A DNA stretch of 64,000 bases, from positions 1 through 64,000 of the forward strand of contig NZ_JAGZ01000011.1 of NCBI RefSeq assembly GCF_000526915.1, written 5' to 3'. Source of the DNA: Mycobacterium genavense ATCC 51234. Lineage in GTDB: Bacteria > Actinomycetota > Actinomycetes > Mycobacteriales > Mycobacteriaceae. The notes under the pieces are model-generated. The model ran no database searches. It was not told the origin of the DNA and saw only the letters and a program-made list of their open reading frames with translations. Positions 18,332 through 27,472 of this stretch are shown piece after piece; position 1 is the stretch's first letter, and each line of letters begins with the position of its first letter. The position numbers and the translations under genes were made by a program.

Positions 18332-18757
18332 TCAGTCCGCCGACTTGATCGCGATCTGGTCGACCTGAGTGTATCCCGGCGGGTTGCCGCAGGCTCCCGT
18401 GATGTAGGTGTGTGCGGCCGTGCCGGTAAGAGTGTTGGGATCCCACACCGTGTGGGTGGTCGTGCCGTAGAAAGTGTAACCGCCGCCCACGCAACTGACA
18501 TTGCTCATCGTGTCCATGACCCATTGACCATCGACCAACGTTGCCTGGCTAGCCCCGAGCCCGGCCTTGATCCAAAGGCATCCATTCCCGCAAGAGTTGA
18601 GCGTCCAGCTGTTGTCGATGCTGTGACCGCCTGGCGTCGTCACGGTCTCGGTGTAGCTGCCGTTCATCGTCGGTGTGTCAGCCCACGCTGTGCCGGTTGT
18701 GCCGACAGCTAAACCGGCGCAAACGACGCTTGCGGCGAAGCCCCGCGCGATGGTCAT
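18332..18757 (-). CDS. small secreted protein with cleavable signal peptide
   Basis: A 141-residue protein from ATG 18757: MTIARGFAASVVCAGLAVG then TGTAWA|DTPTMNG, a clean Sec signal with an AxA-type cleavage site near residue 26. The mature part is about 115 residues with four or five cysteines (NSCGNGCLW, NVSCVGGGY, TGACGNPPG), consistent with disulfides outside the cell. It is rich in Gly/Thr/Asn with alternating hydrophobic residues, suggesting a beta fold. It resembles small secreted hypothetical proteins found in several mycobacteria. Function unknown. The gene stands alone. Confidence 0.75.
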   Translation of the reverse strand: MTIARGFAASVVCAGLAVGTTGTAWADTPTMNGSYTETVTTPGGHSIDNSWTLNSCGNGCLWIKAGLGASQATLVDGQWVMDTMSNVSCVGGGYTFYGTTTHTVWDPNTLTGTAAHTYITGACGNPPGYTQVDQIAIKSAD

Positions 18758-18925
18758 GATTTCGTTCCTTCCGTTGCGCTAGTCAGTGCAGCGAGCAACT
18801 GCACTGGTGGATCAAAGATTACGACAGATTTGCGAACCGGGCGTTCGCGAATGTTTCCGCTTTTTGCGATCTCGTTAAGACGCGAAACACCGGTTTCGCA
18901 ACGTCGCCGCCGATGGCACCGGCCG

Positions 18926-19333
18926 TTATGTGACGGTGCAGCCCGCGTCCACGGGAAGCGAGATACCGGTGATGTAGCGGTGACGTTGCCCTCCGGGTAT
19001 TCGGCCATACGTCGCGCCACCGGCTCGTTGACGAACATCGGCGTGGCCACCCCGCAGGGATGTACGGCGTTGACGCGAATGTTCGTCTCCGCCAAGGTGG
19101 TTGCGAAATACCGCATCAGACCCACCACGCCGTGTTTGGCGGCGTGATAGCCGGCGAAGCCGTGGTTGCGCACACCTGAAGGGCACAAACCGTTCCAGCC
19201 GGCCGACAAGCACCGCCGTCGCCTTATTCCACCAGAGCCGGAACAGCTGACATCATCGCGTTTGATCTGTGCGCGCAGCGAACAGCCGCATACCGGTGAT
19301 GAATGCGACCTTGCCGTCGAACTGCATTGCCAT
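18926..19333 (-). pseudogene. short-chain dehydrogenase remnant with large internal deletion
   Basis: ATG 19333, five bases after a GGAGG, reads MAMQFDGKVAFITG, the SDR N-terminus up to the dinucleotide-binding glycine motif, then diverges and stops. About 100 bp on, in another frame, the second half of an SDR appears: FAGYHAAKHGVVGLMRYFA (the YxxxK catalytic motif) and NIRVNAVHPCGVATPMF. A further frame change leads to the typical ending YITGISLPVDAGCTVT, TAA at 18926-18928. About 400 bp remain of an expected 800 or more. The wording resembles mycofactocin-dependent SDRs, but too little is left to assign a substrate. Confidence 0.75.
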
Positions 19334-19471
19334 GGTTCCTCCGAGCGATCGGCCCATGCTGACCAGCGTCATCCCGAGTAGCCGCCGACGACCAGGCCCG
19401 GAGGCGACAATTTATGTTTTCACAACGGGCAGGCCGGCCGAAGTCGCGTCCGCCACGGCCGGGCGGCAGTG

Positions 19472-20287
19472 CTAGGCGAAGTCTCCGGCCCGCCGCACCA
19501 AGGCCGCCGCGTGCTTGAGCACCGGCGAGTCGACCATCTGCCCTTCGAAAGCGAACACCCCACGCTCGTTCTGCGCTGCCGCCAAGACCCGGCGTGCCCA
19601 GTCCAGCTTCTCCTCGGTGGGCCGAAAAGCCTTGCGCACCACCGGGACCTGAGTCGGGTGAATGCAGACGGAACCGCCGAACCCCAGCGCCGCGGCATCC
19701 TCGGCCTCGGCGCGTAGACCATCGAGATCCGGGATGTCCAGGTAGACCGCGTCGAGCATCACCAGTCCGAACGCGTTGGCCGCGAGCAGCGCCGTCGACC
19801 GCACGTGACGGGCGACGTCACGATAGCTGCCATCGGCGTTGCGGCTAGAGCTGCCGCCGAGCGCGGCGACCAGGTCCTCGGCGCCCCACATCAACGCCAC
19901 CGTGCCCGGCGCCGCGGCGATTTCGGTAGCGAACACCGCGCCGCGCGGGGTCTCCAGCAGCGCGATCACGTCGAGCGGAGCCAGCGCCGTCACCTGCGCG
20001 GCCGATTCGGTCTTGGACAGCATCACCGTCGTGTACGCCGTCCCCTTCAGCGCCTCGAGATCGCGCGCGTGCTCGTCGGTGTCGGCCGCGTTGATCCGCA
20101 CCACGGTGCGCTCGGGGTCCAGCGGCGTGTCCTGCAACGCCTTGCGGGCGGCCGGCTTGTCGGCCTGGGCCACGCCGTCCTCCAGGTCGAGGATCACGAC
20201 GTCGGCCACCGCGGCGGCCTTCGCGTAACGCTCGGGACGATCGGCCGGGCAGAACAGCCACCCGGGACCGGTGGAGGGCAGATCCAT
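19472..20287 (-). CDS. citE: CitE-like acyl-CoA lyase (Rv2498c family)
   Basis: A 271-residue TIM-barrel lyase of the CitE/HpcH-aldolase family, without citrate-lyase partners. Key motifs: VILDLEDGVAQADKPAAR (metal/CoA site), VIALLETPRGAVFATEIAA (catalytic Glu and Arg) and MWGAEDLVAAL. The M. tuberculosis orthologue Rv2498c has been described as a 3-hydroxy-3-methylglutaryl-CoA / citramalyl-CoA lyase, linking it to leucine and itaconate breakdown. The ATG at 20287 overlaps the stop of the MaoC gene by one base (TGATG), so it is the last gene of the leucine operon. Intact, although the upstream carboxylase genes are broken. Confidence 0.85.
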   Translation of the reverse strand: MDLPSTGPGWLFCPADRPERYAKAAAVADVVILDLEDGVAQADKPAARKALQDTPLDPERTVVRINAADTDEHARDLEALKGTAYTTVMLSKTESAAQVTALAPLDVIALLETPRGAVFATEIAAAPGTVALMWGAEDLVAALGGSSSRNADGSYRDVARHVRSTALLAANAFGLVMLDAVYLDIPDLDGLRAEAEDAAALGFGGSVCIHPTQVPVVRKAFRPTEEKLDWARRVLAAAQNERGVFAFEGQMVDSPVLKHAAALVRRAGDFA

Positions 20288-20781
20288 CAGGACTCCTGTT
20301 CGGATGGTCGCTTTTGCACCAGGGTGGTGCGGACGGCGCGCGCAACGACGTCGCCATGCTGGTTGCGGCCGGTGTGCTCGAGGGTGACGATGCCTTCCCC
20401 GGGCCGGCTCTTCGACTCCCGCTTACCGGTGCAGACGGTTTCCGCGTAGAGGGTGTCACCGTGGAAGACGGGCTTCGGGAAGGACACCTCGGAGAAGCCG
20501 AGGTTGGCCACGATGGTGCCCAGGGTCAGCTGGGTGACCGACAGCCCGACCAGGGTCGAGAGGGTGAACATCGAATTCACCAGCCGCTCCCCGCGGAAGC
20601 CCGGCTGCTGCGCGGCCCACGCCGCATCGAGGTGCAGCGACTGGGTGTTCATGGTCAGCGTGGTGAACAGCACGTTGTCGGCCTCGGTGATGGTCCGGCC
20701 GGGCCAGTGGAGATACGTCGTGCCGGTCTGGAACTCCTCGAACCACAAGCCCCGCTGGACAATCGACTTGCCGTCCGTCAC
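20287..20781 (-). CDS. MaoC-like hydratase (Rv2499c family)
   Basis: A 164-residue single hot-dog MaoC-domain protein. VNSMFTLSTLVGLSVTQLT and the preceding TEADNVLFTTLTMNTQSLHLD match the hydratase-2 region, where a D/N...H pair forms the catalytic site. The second half PKPVFHGDTLYAET ... VVARAVRTTLV is typical of MaoC proteins. In this operon it most plausibly hydrates 3-methylglutaconyl-CoA to HMG-CoA ahead of the CitE-like lyase; that is inferred from context. It overlaps fadE19 by four bases and citE by one. Intact. Confidence 0.8.
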   Translation of the reverse strand: MTDGKSIVQRGLWFEEFQTGTTYLHWPGRTITEADNVLFTTLTMNTQSLHLDAAWAAQQPGFRGERLVNSMFTLSTLVGLSVTQLTLGTIVANLGFSEVSFPKPVFHGDTLYAETVCTGKRESKSRPGEGIVTLEHTGRNQHGDVVARAVRTTLVQKRPSEQES

Positions 20782-21944
20782 GAGAGCCCCAACGAGCGCG
20801 CGATCAGCATGAGTTGCACTTCGGTGGTCCCTTCGCCGATCTCGAGGATCTTGCTGTCACGGTAGTGGCGCGCCACCGGATACTCGTTCATGAAACCGTA
20901 TCCGCCGTGGATCTGGGTGGCGTCCCGGGCGTTGTCCATCGCCGCCTCCGACGAAATCATCTTGGCGATGGCCGCCTCCTTCTTGAATGGCTTACCCGCC
21001 AACATCTTTGCGGCTGCATCGTAATATGCGGTGCGCGCGACGTGTGCGCGTGCCTCCATGCGCGCGATCTTGAAGCTGATCGCCTGATAGGAGCCGATCG
21101 GCTGGCCGAAGGACTGGCACTGATAGGAGTACTTGACGCTCTCGTCGACGCACCCCTGCGCCACCCCGGTCGCCAGCGCGGCAATCGCGATGCGGCCTTC
21201 GTCGAGGATGGACAGGAAATTCGCGTACCCCTTGCCCCGCACGCCGAACAGGTTCTCCTCCGGAACGCGGGCGTCGGCGAAGGTCAGCGGATGGGTGTCC
21301 GACGCATTCCAGCCCACCTTGGTGTAGACCGGCTCGACGGTGAAACCCGTTGTGCCGTTGGGGACGATGATGGTCAAGATCTCTTTTTTGTCGTCGGCCA
21401 GACTGCCGGTGACCGCCGTGACGGTGACCAGCGAGGTGATGTCGGTGCCCGAGTTGGTGATGAACTGTTTGGATCCGTTGATCACCCAGTCGCCGTTGTC
21501 GAGCTTGGCCGTGGTCCGGGTGCCGCCGGCGTCCGACCCCGCGCCCGGCTCCGTCAGCCCGAAGCCGGCCAGCGCGCGACCGGCCACCAGGTCGGGCAGC
21601 CACCGCTGTTTCTGTTCGGCGGTGCCGAATCGGAATATCGGCATGGCACCGAGACCCACCCCGGCCTCCAGCGTGATCGCCACGGATTGGTCGACCTTGC
21701 CGAGTTCCTCGAGAGCAAGCGACAACGCGAAGTAGTCGCCGCCCATGCCGCCGTACTCCTCGGGAAACGGCAGCCCGAACAGCCCCATCTCCCCCATCTT
21801 GGCGACGACCTCGTACGGAAAGCTGTGCTCCTCATCGTGTTTGGCCGACACGGGAGCGACCACGGTGCGCGCGAACTCGGCGACGGTGTCGCGAAGGTCC
21901 TCGTATTCCTTGGGTAGCGCCCCCGCGGTGAGCGATGTCGTCAT
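20778..21944 (-). CDS. fadE19: acyl-CoA dehydrogenase FadE19
   Basis: A 388-residue acyl-CoA dehydrogenase with the N-terminal helical domain, the FAD-contact signature FGLTEPGAGSDAGGTRTTA (about residues 127-145) and the C-terminal IHGGYGFMNEYPVARHYRD ... EIGEGTTEVQ. In the M. tuberculosis operon Rv2500c (fadE19) lies next to the biotin carboxylase genes and is attributed to branched-chain acyl-CoA (isovaleryl-CoA) oxidation. ATG 21944 overlaps the accA1 stop (ATGA, 21941-21944). FAD-dependent, cytosolic, passing electrons to ETF. Intact. Confidence 0.9.
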   Translation of the reverse strand: MTTSLTAGALPKEYEDLRDTVAEFARTVVAPVSAKHDEEHSFPYEVVAKMGEMGLFGLPFPEEYGGMGGDYFALSLALEELGKVDQSVAITLEAGVGLGAMPIFRFGTAEQKQRWLPDLVAGRALAGFGLTEPGAGSDAGGTRTTAKLDNGDWVINGSKQFITNSGTDITSLVTVTAVTGSLADDKKEILTIIVPNGTTGFTVEPVYTKVGWNASDTHPLTFADARVPEENLFGVRGKGYANFLSILDEGRIAIAALATGVAQGCVDESVKYSYQCQSFGQPIGSYQAISFKIARMEARAHVARTAYYDAAAKMLAGKPFKKEAAIAKMISSEAAMDNARDATQIHGGYGFMNEYPVARHYRDSKILEIGEGTTEVQLMLIARSLGLS

Positions 21945-23937
21945 GATTTCTGATCCTCTGCATTTGAATCCGGCACCAGTCGCGCCAGCACCTGATCGAC
22001 TTTCACCTGATCGCCGACGGACACCAGCAACTCGACGCGCCCCGAAACCGGCGCGGCCAAAGAGTGTTCCATCTTCATCGCCTCGACTACAACGACCACG
22101 TCACCCTCGGACACCTCGGCGCCCGAATCGACCTGCACGGCAATCACACTGCCGGGCATCGGGCTGATCACCTCGGCCTGCCGGGGTCGGACGCACGGTG
22201 GATCTTGGTCTCCTCGGCCTCACGCAGATGCCAGGTCCTCCGCTCGTCGGCGATCCACAAATGACGGTCGGCCTCGGCCCACCGGTACTCCCGGCGCACC
22301 CCGTCCAGCGTCACGCTCATGCTTCGGCGCTCGACTTCCACACTCGCCGAATGGTTTTGGCAGTCGCGGACTTGCACCGTGGCGGACGTCGGCAGACCGG
22401 ACACCGAGACGGTCTCGGCGCGCAGCGGCGTGCGCATCGCGGTGCGCACCGGCGCGGTGTCGGGGCCGACGCGCCAACCCGACGGCTGCGCCCACAGGTC
22501 GCCCTGCGCGCGACGGGCCAACAACCATTGGCGGTAGAGACCGCCGGCCGCGAGCACATCGTCGGGTGCGGGCCGCGGCGCGTAGTCGGGCAGTCGCTCG
22601 AGCAGCGCGGTGTCCAGGTCGCCGGCTCGCACACGTTCGTCGGCGAGCAGAAAGCGCAGGAATTCGATGTTGGTCTGCACACCAAGGATTGTCGTCTGCG
22701 CCAGTGCGCGGTCGAGGCCGGCCAGCGCCTCGTCGCGATCGGCTCCGTGGGCGATCACCTTGCTCAGCATCGGGTCGTAGTCGCTGCCCACCACGGTGCC
22801 CGCCAGCAGTGCGGAGTCCACTCGCACACCGGGACCCGAGGGTTCGAAGACGTCGAGAACCCGCCCGCCGGTGGGCAGGAAGCCGCGAGCAGGATCCTCC
22901 GCGTAGACCCGCGCCTCGATCGCATGCCCGCGCAGCTCGACGTCGCCTTGGGCGAACGTGAGCTTCTCGCCGGCGCCCACCCTCAGCTGCCACTCGACCA
23001 GATCGAGGCCGGTTATCGCTTCGGTGACCGGGTGTTCCACCTGCAGACGGGTGTTCATCTCCATGAAGAAGAACTCGTCGGGTTGCTCGGCGGAGACGAT
23101 GAACTCGACCGTGCCGGCCCCGACATAGTCGACGCTGCGGGCGGTGTTGCAGGCGGCAGTCCCGATGCGGACGCGGGTCTGCGGATCCAGCAACGGCGAG
23201 GGAGCTTCCTCGATGACCTTCTGGTGACGCCGCTGCAGGCTGCACTCACGCTCGCCGAGATGGACCACGTTGCCGTGGCCGTCGGCCAGGATCTGCACCT
23301 CGATATGCCTGGGCCGCAACACGAATCGCTCCAGGAACAACGTGTCGTCGCCGAACGAGGAGGCAGCGTCCCGCCGCGCGCCGACAAGCGCCTCGGGTAG
23401 CCGGGCCGCGTCGTGAACCAGCCGCATGCCCTTGCCGCCGCCGCCGGCCGACGGTTTGATCAGCACCGGATAGCCGACCTCGGCGGCCGCGGCGACCAGC
23501 TCGTCGTCGGTCAGCCCCGTTTTCGCCACCCCGGGCACCACCGGCACATCGAAAGCGGCGACGGCGTTCTTGGCGGTGACCTTGTCGCCCATCACCTCGA
23601 TCGCGCGGGCCGGCGGGCCCAGGAACACCACGCCGGCGTCCTCGCACGCGGCGGCGAAACGGGCGTTCTCGGAAAGGAACCCGTAGCCGGGATGGATCGC
23701 CCGGGCCCCGGTGCGCGCCGCGGCATCGAGCACCTTCTCGATATCGAGGTAGCTCTCGCGGGCGGGCGCCGGTCCCAGCCGCACGGCCGTGTCGGCTTCC
23801 CGCACGTGCCGTGCTTCGGCGTCGGGGTCGCTGTAGACGGCCACGGAGCGGATGCCGAGCCGGCGCAGGGTCCGGATCACCCGCACGGCGATCTCGCCGC
23901 GGTTGGCCACTAAGACGGTGTCGAACACTGCACTCAC
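21941..23937 (-). pseudogene. accA1: accA1, biotin carboxylase / BCCP subunit of methylcrotonyl-CoA carboxylase, frameshifted before the BCCP domain
   Basis: GTG 23937 (GTGA overlap with the accD1 stop) opens VSAVFDTVLVANRGEIAVRVIR, the biotin carboxylase N-terminus. The carboxylase core is intact: KPSAGGGGKGMRLV (ATP grasp), ECSLQRRHQKVIEEAPSP, FFFMEMNTRLQVEHPVTE. After TWHLREAEETKIHRAS the frame hits a stop at 22168. The continuation ISPMPGSVIAVQVDSG ... VVEAMKMEHSL, with the biotinyl lysine, is in the next frame, consistent with loss of one base near 22180. So the carboxylase is separated from its biotin carrier. AccA1 with AccD1 forms the 3-methylcrotonyl-CoA carboxylase of leucine breakdown in M. 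tuberculosis. A sequencing indel is possible but accD1 is independently hit. Confidence 0.85.
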
Positions 23938-25519
23938 ATCCGGAAGACGCCGTAGGAGACCGGTTCCAGCGGCGCCTGGGCGCACACCGAAAGGGCAAGC
24001 CCCACATACGTTCTGGTATCGGCCGGGTCGATGATGCCGTCGTCCCAGAGCCGGGCCGTCGAATAGTACGGGTTGCCCTGGTCCTCGTACTGCGCGCGAA
24101 TCGGCGCCTTGAACGCTTCTTCCTCGTCGGGCGACCACGGCTTGCCCGCCGCGCTGAGCTGTTCGCCGCGCACCGTCGCCAGCACGGAGGCGGCCTGTTC
24201 GCCGCCCATCACCGAGATCCGGGCATTAGGCCACATCCACAGAAAGCGGGGCGAGTAGGCCCGACCGCGCATCGAATAGTTGCCCGCGCCATAGGATCCG
24301 CCGATCACGACGGTCAGCTTGGGCACCCGGGCACACGCCACCGCGGTGACCATCTTGGCGCCGTGCTTGGCGATGCCGCCGGCCTCGTAGTCACGGCCGA
24401 CCATGAAGCCGGCGATGTTCTGCAGGAACAGCAGCGGGATCTTGCGCTTGTCGCACAACTCGATGAAATGCGCTCCCTTGAGCGCGGATTCGCTGAACAG
24501 CACGCCGTTGTTGGCGATGATGCCGACGGGATGGCCATGGATGCGGGCGAATCCGGTCACCAGCGTCTTGCCGTATTTCGCCTTGAATTCACTGATTTCG
24601 CTGCCGTCGACCAGCCGCACGATCACCTCGTGCACGTCGTACGGCACCCGCGGATCCGGCGGGACGACGTCGTAGAGCTCGGTCTGCGCTGCCTTGGGTT
24701 CGACCGTGGGCAGCACCTCCCACGGGCTGGGTTCGCGCGGACCGAACGTCGCCACGATTGCCCGCACGATGTGCAGCGCATGTTCGTCGTCGTCGGCGGC
24801 GAGATGGTCGGTGACCCCGGACACTCGCGAGTGCAGGTCGCCGCCGAGGTCTTCGGCCGAAACGATCTCTCCGGTAGCGGCTTTCACCAAGGGCGGACCG
24901 CCCAGGAAGATCGTGCCCTGCTCGCGGACGATGACCGCCTCGTCGCTCATCGCCGGCACATACGCGCCGTTGGCCGTGCAGGAGCCGAGCACCGCGGCGA
25001 CCGAGGAATCTCCTTCGCGCTCATGGTCGCCTGGTTGTAGAAGATCCGCCCGAAATGCTCGCGGTCCGGGAACACCTCGTCCTGGCGGGGCAAAAACGCG
25101 CCCCCGGAGTCGACCAGGTAGATGCACGGCAGCCGATTCTGCAACGCCACTTCTTGAGCGCGCAGATGCTTCTTGACCGTGATCGGATAGTAGGTGCCGC
25201 CCTTGACCGTCGCGTCGTTGGCGACGATCACACATTCGCGCTGACAGACCCGCCCGATGCCGGTGATGATACCGGCCCCGGGAGATTCGTCGTCGTACAT
25301 CCCGTTCGCGGCCAGCGGGGTCAGTTCCAGAAACGGGCTGCCCGGATCGAGCAGCCGGTCCACCCGCTCGCGCGGCAGCAGCTTGCCCCGACTGACGTGA
25401 CGTTCGCGGGCGCGCTCATTGCCGCCGAGCGCCGCGGCCGCCAATTTTGCGTTCAACTCGTCGACCAGCCGACGGTGCTCGTCGGCGAACGACGGTGCCA
25501 CCTTGACCGACGCGCTCAC
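23934..25519 (-). pseudogene. accD1: accD1, carboxyltransferase subunit of methylcrotonyl-CoA carboxylase, frameshifted
   Basis: GTG 25519 opens VSASVKVAPSFADEHRRL. The carboxyltransferase N-half (RGKLLPRERVDRLLDPGSPFLEL, IYLVDSGGAFLPRQDEVFPD) is intact to MSAKEIP. There, loss of one base near 25004 sends the frame to a stop at 24947. The rest (VAAVLGSCTANGAYVPAMSDE, GGSYGAGNYSMRGRAYSPRF, FLWMWPNARISVMGGEQAASV) continues one frame over to GVFRM at 23934. The tail overlaps accA1 by four bases. In M. tuberculosis scoB, scoA and fadD35 lie upstream; here they are absent. A palindrome at 25572 sits upstream and is the presumed operator for the operon. Confidence 0.85.
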
Positions 25520-25571
25520 GACCGCTCCAGCAGCTCGTCCATTGCCGCAGCAGCCTCCTCGCCGTCGCACT

Positions 25572-25593
25572 TCAGTTAATTCTCATTAACTGA
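25572..25593. promoter_or_regulatory. palindromic operator upstream of accD1 (candidate BkaR site)
   Basis: Perfect inverted repeat: arms TCAGTTAAT and ATTAACTGA around TCTC, 53 bp upstream of the accD1 GTG. The core GTTAAT...ATTAAC recurs imperfectly at 26687-26702 and 26712-26727 in front of the TetR gene bkaR. In M. tuberculosis, Rv2506 (BkaR) is known as a repressor linked to branched-chain keto-acid catabolism. Binding by this regulator is inferred from the shared half-sites. Confidence 0.65.
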
Positions 25594-26199
25594 CGCAGAG
25601 AATACCATCGGTGCCGTCGCCGCGTCCAGGGACGAGTCACAGCGCCGGACGGTCAGACCGATGAGGAAAGACAACAGGGGTTTGCTTTCCTGCGACAGCG
25701 AAATTCCTTACATTTTGATCGGTCATCGCCGCCGAGAAGTGCTGTTACCTCAGGGGAAGTCATGCCTGACACGCCTGCCGTGCGACCGGTGCACGGCCGG
25801 GATGCATCGGTCGGCCTTCGGTGCAGGCCCGGATCAGCGCCCCGACGTTCAGGCTGTTTCGCTCGTTGGCCGGCTTGCTCGGAGTCGACCCGAGCACCCC
25901 GTATCAACGAACGGCTGGCCAGCCGTCGGCCGCCGCGGCATGCCACCCGGGGCGTGACCGTAGTCCTGGCTCGCTGGCCGTGCTTGGCCCCGATGCCCTT
26001 GTGCTGCAACAGAAATCGCTCGTCGCACCGGATCGACTTCTCTTTCGACCTGCGGCCCGGCGGCATGCACGATTGGGCCATGACCTCGTGGCTGCCGGAG
26101 GCGCGCGCGGTGCGCTCACAGATCTACCACCAGCTGCTGGGTTATTGGCGTCGTCACACCCTCGCCGCCACGCAGGAGGAGCCGCGGAAAGGAAGCCAC
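25594..26199. other. about 600 bp without a recognisable gene between accD1 and the SnoaL-like gene
   Basis: In M. tuberculosis scoB, scoA and fadD35 occupy the corresponding place. Here no CoA-transferase or ligase sequence is visible in any frame. Open frames are present on both strands, but their content is Arg/Cys/Pro-rich and unconvincing. One plus-strand stretch just before 26200 (LPEARAVRSQIYHQLLGYW) looks protein-like and is in frame with the SnoaL-like gene; it may be debris or an N-terminal extension. Confidence 0.5.
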
Positions 26200-26691
26200 A
26201 TGAATCGCGACCAGCTGATCGAGTTATGGGAACACCACATGGCCTGCGAATTCGCGGTCAAAGACGCCGACCTGGCCGTCTCCACCATGACTGACGACGC
26301 GACCGTCATGCACCTGCCGACGATGAGCGGCGGCGCCGGGAAGGAGAACTTGCGTCGTTATTACGCCGAGGTATTCATTCCGGCCATTCCCGCCGACACC
26401 ACCATCGAGCCGATCGCCCGATCCTGTGGTGACGGTCTGCTGGTCGACGAGTTCATCATGCGGATGACCCACGACCGGGACGTGCCGTTCCTGCTGCCGG
26501 GGCTGGCGCCGACCGGCGAGACCGTGGAACTGCCGGCGGTCGTCATCGTGCGGTTCCGGGGCGACCTGATGGCAAGCGAGCGACTTTACTGGGACCAGGC
26601 GGCATTGCTCCGCCAATTGGGCCTGATCGACCCCGGTCTGCCGGTCGCCGACGTCGCGGCGGTGTCCGCATATCTGCGCAAGCTGAGTTAA
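26200..26691 (+). CDS. SnoaL/NTF2-like fold protein
   Basis: A 163-residue protein from ATG 26200, preceded by AAAGGA. The pattern ELWEHHMACEFAVKDADLAVSTMTDDATVMHLPT at the N-terminus, followed by LRRYYAEVFIPAIP and alternating strands ending with ASERLYWDQAALLRQLGLID, is typical of SnoaL-like / NTF2 cone-fold proteins, often isomerases, cyclases or small-molecule binding proteins. No catalytic assignment is possible. The gene precedes bkaR on the same strand, and its last codons overlap the first bkaR operator-like palindrome. Confidence 0.75.
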   Translation: MNRDQLIELWEHHMACEFAVKDADLAVSTMTDDATVMHLPTMSGGAGKENLRRYYAEVFIPAIPADTTIEPIARSCGDGLLVDEFIMRMTHDRDVPFLLPGLAPTGETVELPAVVIVRFRGDLMASERLYWDQAALLRQLGLIDPGLPVADVAAVSAYLRKLS

Positions 26692-26727
26692 TCACCGATA
26701 ACCCGTGCTACGTTAGCGATGATTAAC
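26687..26727. promoter_or_regulatory. two operator-like imperfect palindromes before bkaR
   Basis: GTTAATCACCGATAAC (26687-26702) and GTTAGCGATGATTAAC (26712-26727). Each shares one good half-site (GTTAAT or ATTAAC) with the perfect palindrome upstream of accD1, and their centres are 25 bp apart. They end about 30 bp before the bkaR start, where autoregulation would be expected. Confidence 0.5.
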
Positions 26728-26758
26728 CGAAACTTTCGCAGGTAGGCCCAGCGCCGTC

Positions 26759-27403
26759 ATGACAGCGTCCACCCCGGACACCCCGGCCGGTCAATCCGAA
26801 CCGCCGAATCGCCGCAGCCAGTTGAAATCCGACCGGCGACTGCAACTCCTGGTGTCCGCCGAACGACTCTTCGCCGAGCGCGGGTTTCTCGCGGTGCGGC
26901 TCGAGGACATCGGCGCGGCCACCGGAGTCAGCGGCCCGGCCATCTACCGGCACTTCCCCAACAAGGAGTCGATGCTGGTCGAACTGCTGGTGGGGATCAG
27001 CGCCCGGCTGCTTGCCGGGGCCCGCGACGTGATCGCCCGCAACGCCGACGCGGCCGACGCGCTGGAAGGCCTGATCGATTTTCACCTCGACTTCGCGTTC
27101 GGCGAACCGGACCTGATCCGCATTCAGGACCGCGACCTGGCCCACCTGCCCGCGGCCGCCGAGCGGCAGGTGCGCAAGGCGCAACGCCAATATGTAGAGG
27201 TGTGGGTCGGCGTGCTGCGCGAGCTGGACCCGGCGCTGGCCGAAGCCGATGCCCGGCTGGCGGCGCACGCGGTGTTCGGCTTGCTCAACTCGACGCCGCA
27301 CAGCATGAAGGCGGCGGATAAGCCGAACCGCGGGGCACGCGCGCGCGCCGTCATGCGGGCCATGACGATCGCCGCGTTGGGCGCCGGAGGCCAAGTCCGC
27401 TGA
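26759..27403 (+). CDS. bkaR: TetR-family repressor BkaR (Rv2506-like)
   Basis: A 214-residue TetR regulator: HTH at about residues 32-80 (LFAERGFLAVRLEDIGAAT then GVSGPAIYRHFPNKESMLVE), followed by a ligand domain with FHLDFAFGEPDLIRIQDRDL. Orthologue by position and sequence type of Rv2506, described as BkaR, a repressor tied to branched-chain keto-acid metabolism. ATG 26759. Expected to sense a branched-chain acyl-CoA intermediate, which is inference. It survives intact although the target operon's carboxylase genes are broken. Confidence 0.85.
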   Translation: MTASTPDTPAGQSEPPNRRSQLKSDRRLQLLVSAERLFAERGFLAVRLEDIGAATGVSGPAIYRHFPNKESMLVELLVGISARLLAGARDVIARNADAADALEGLIDFHLDFAFGEPDLIRIQDRDLAHLPAAAERQVRKAQRQYVEVWVGVLRELDPALAEADARLAAHAVFGLLNSTPHSMKAADKPNRGARARAVMRAMTIAALGAGGQVR

Positions 27404-27472
27404 GGTGGGCGTCATCGCGAGATTCCCCGCCCGGCCGCTCGGCTTAGGTACCCTGCAATCTGTGAGGTGGAC

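Noticed and set aside
20814..21917. A long plus-strand frame opposite fadE19
   Set aside because: Antisense shadow; composition is Asp/Arg/His/Gly-rich and fadE19 motifs are complete on the other strand.
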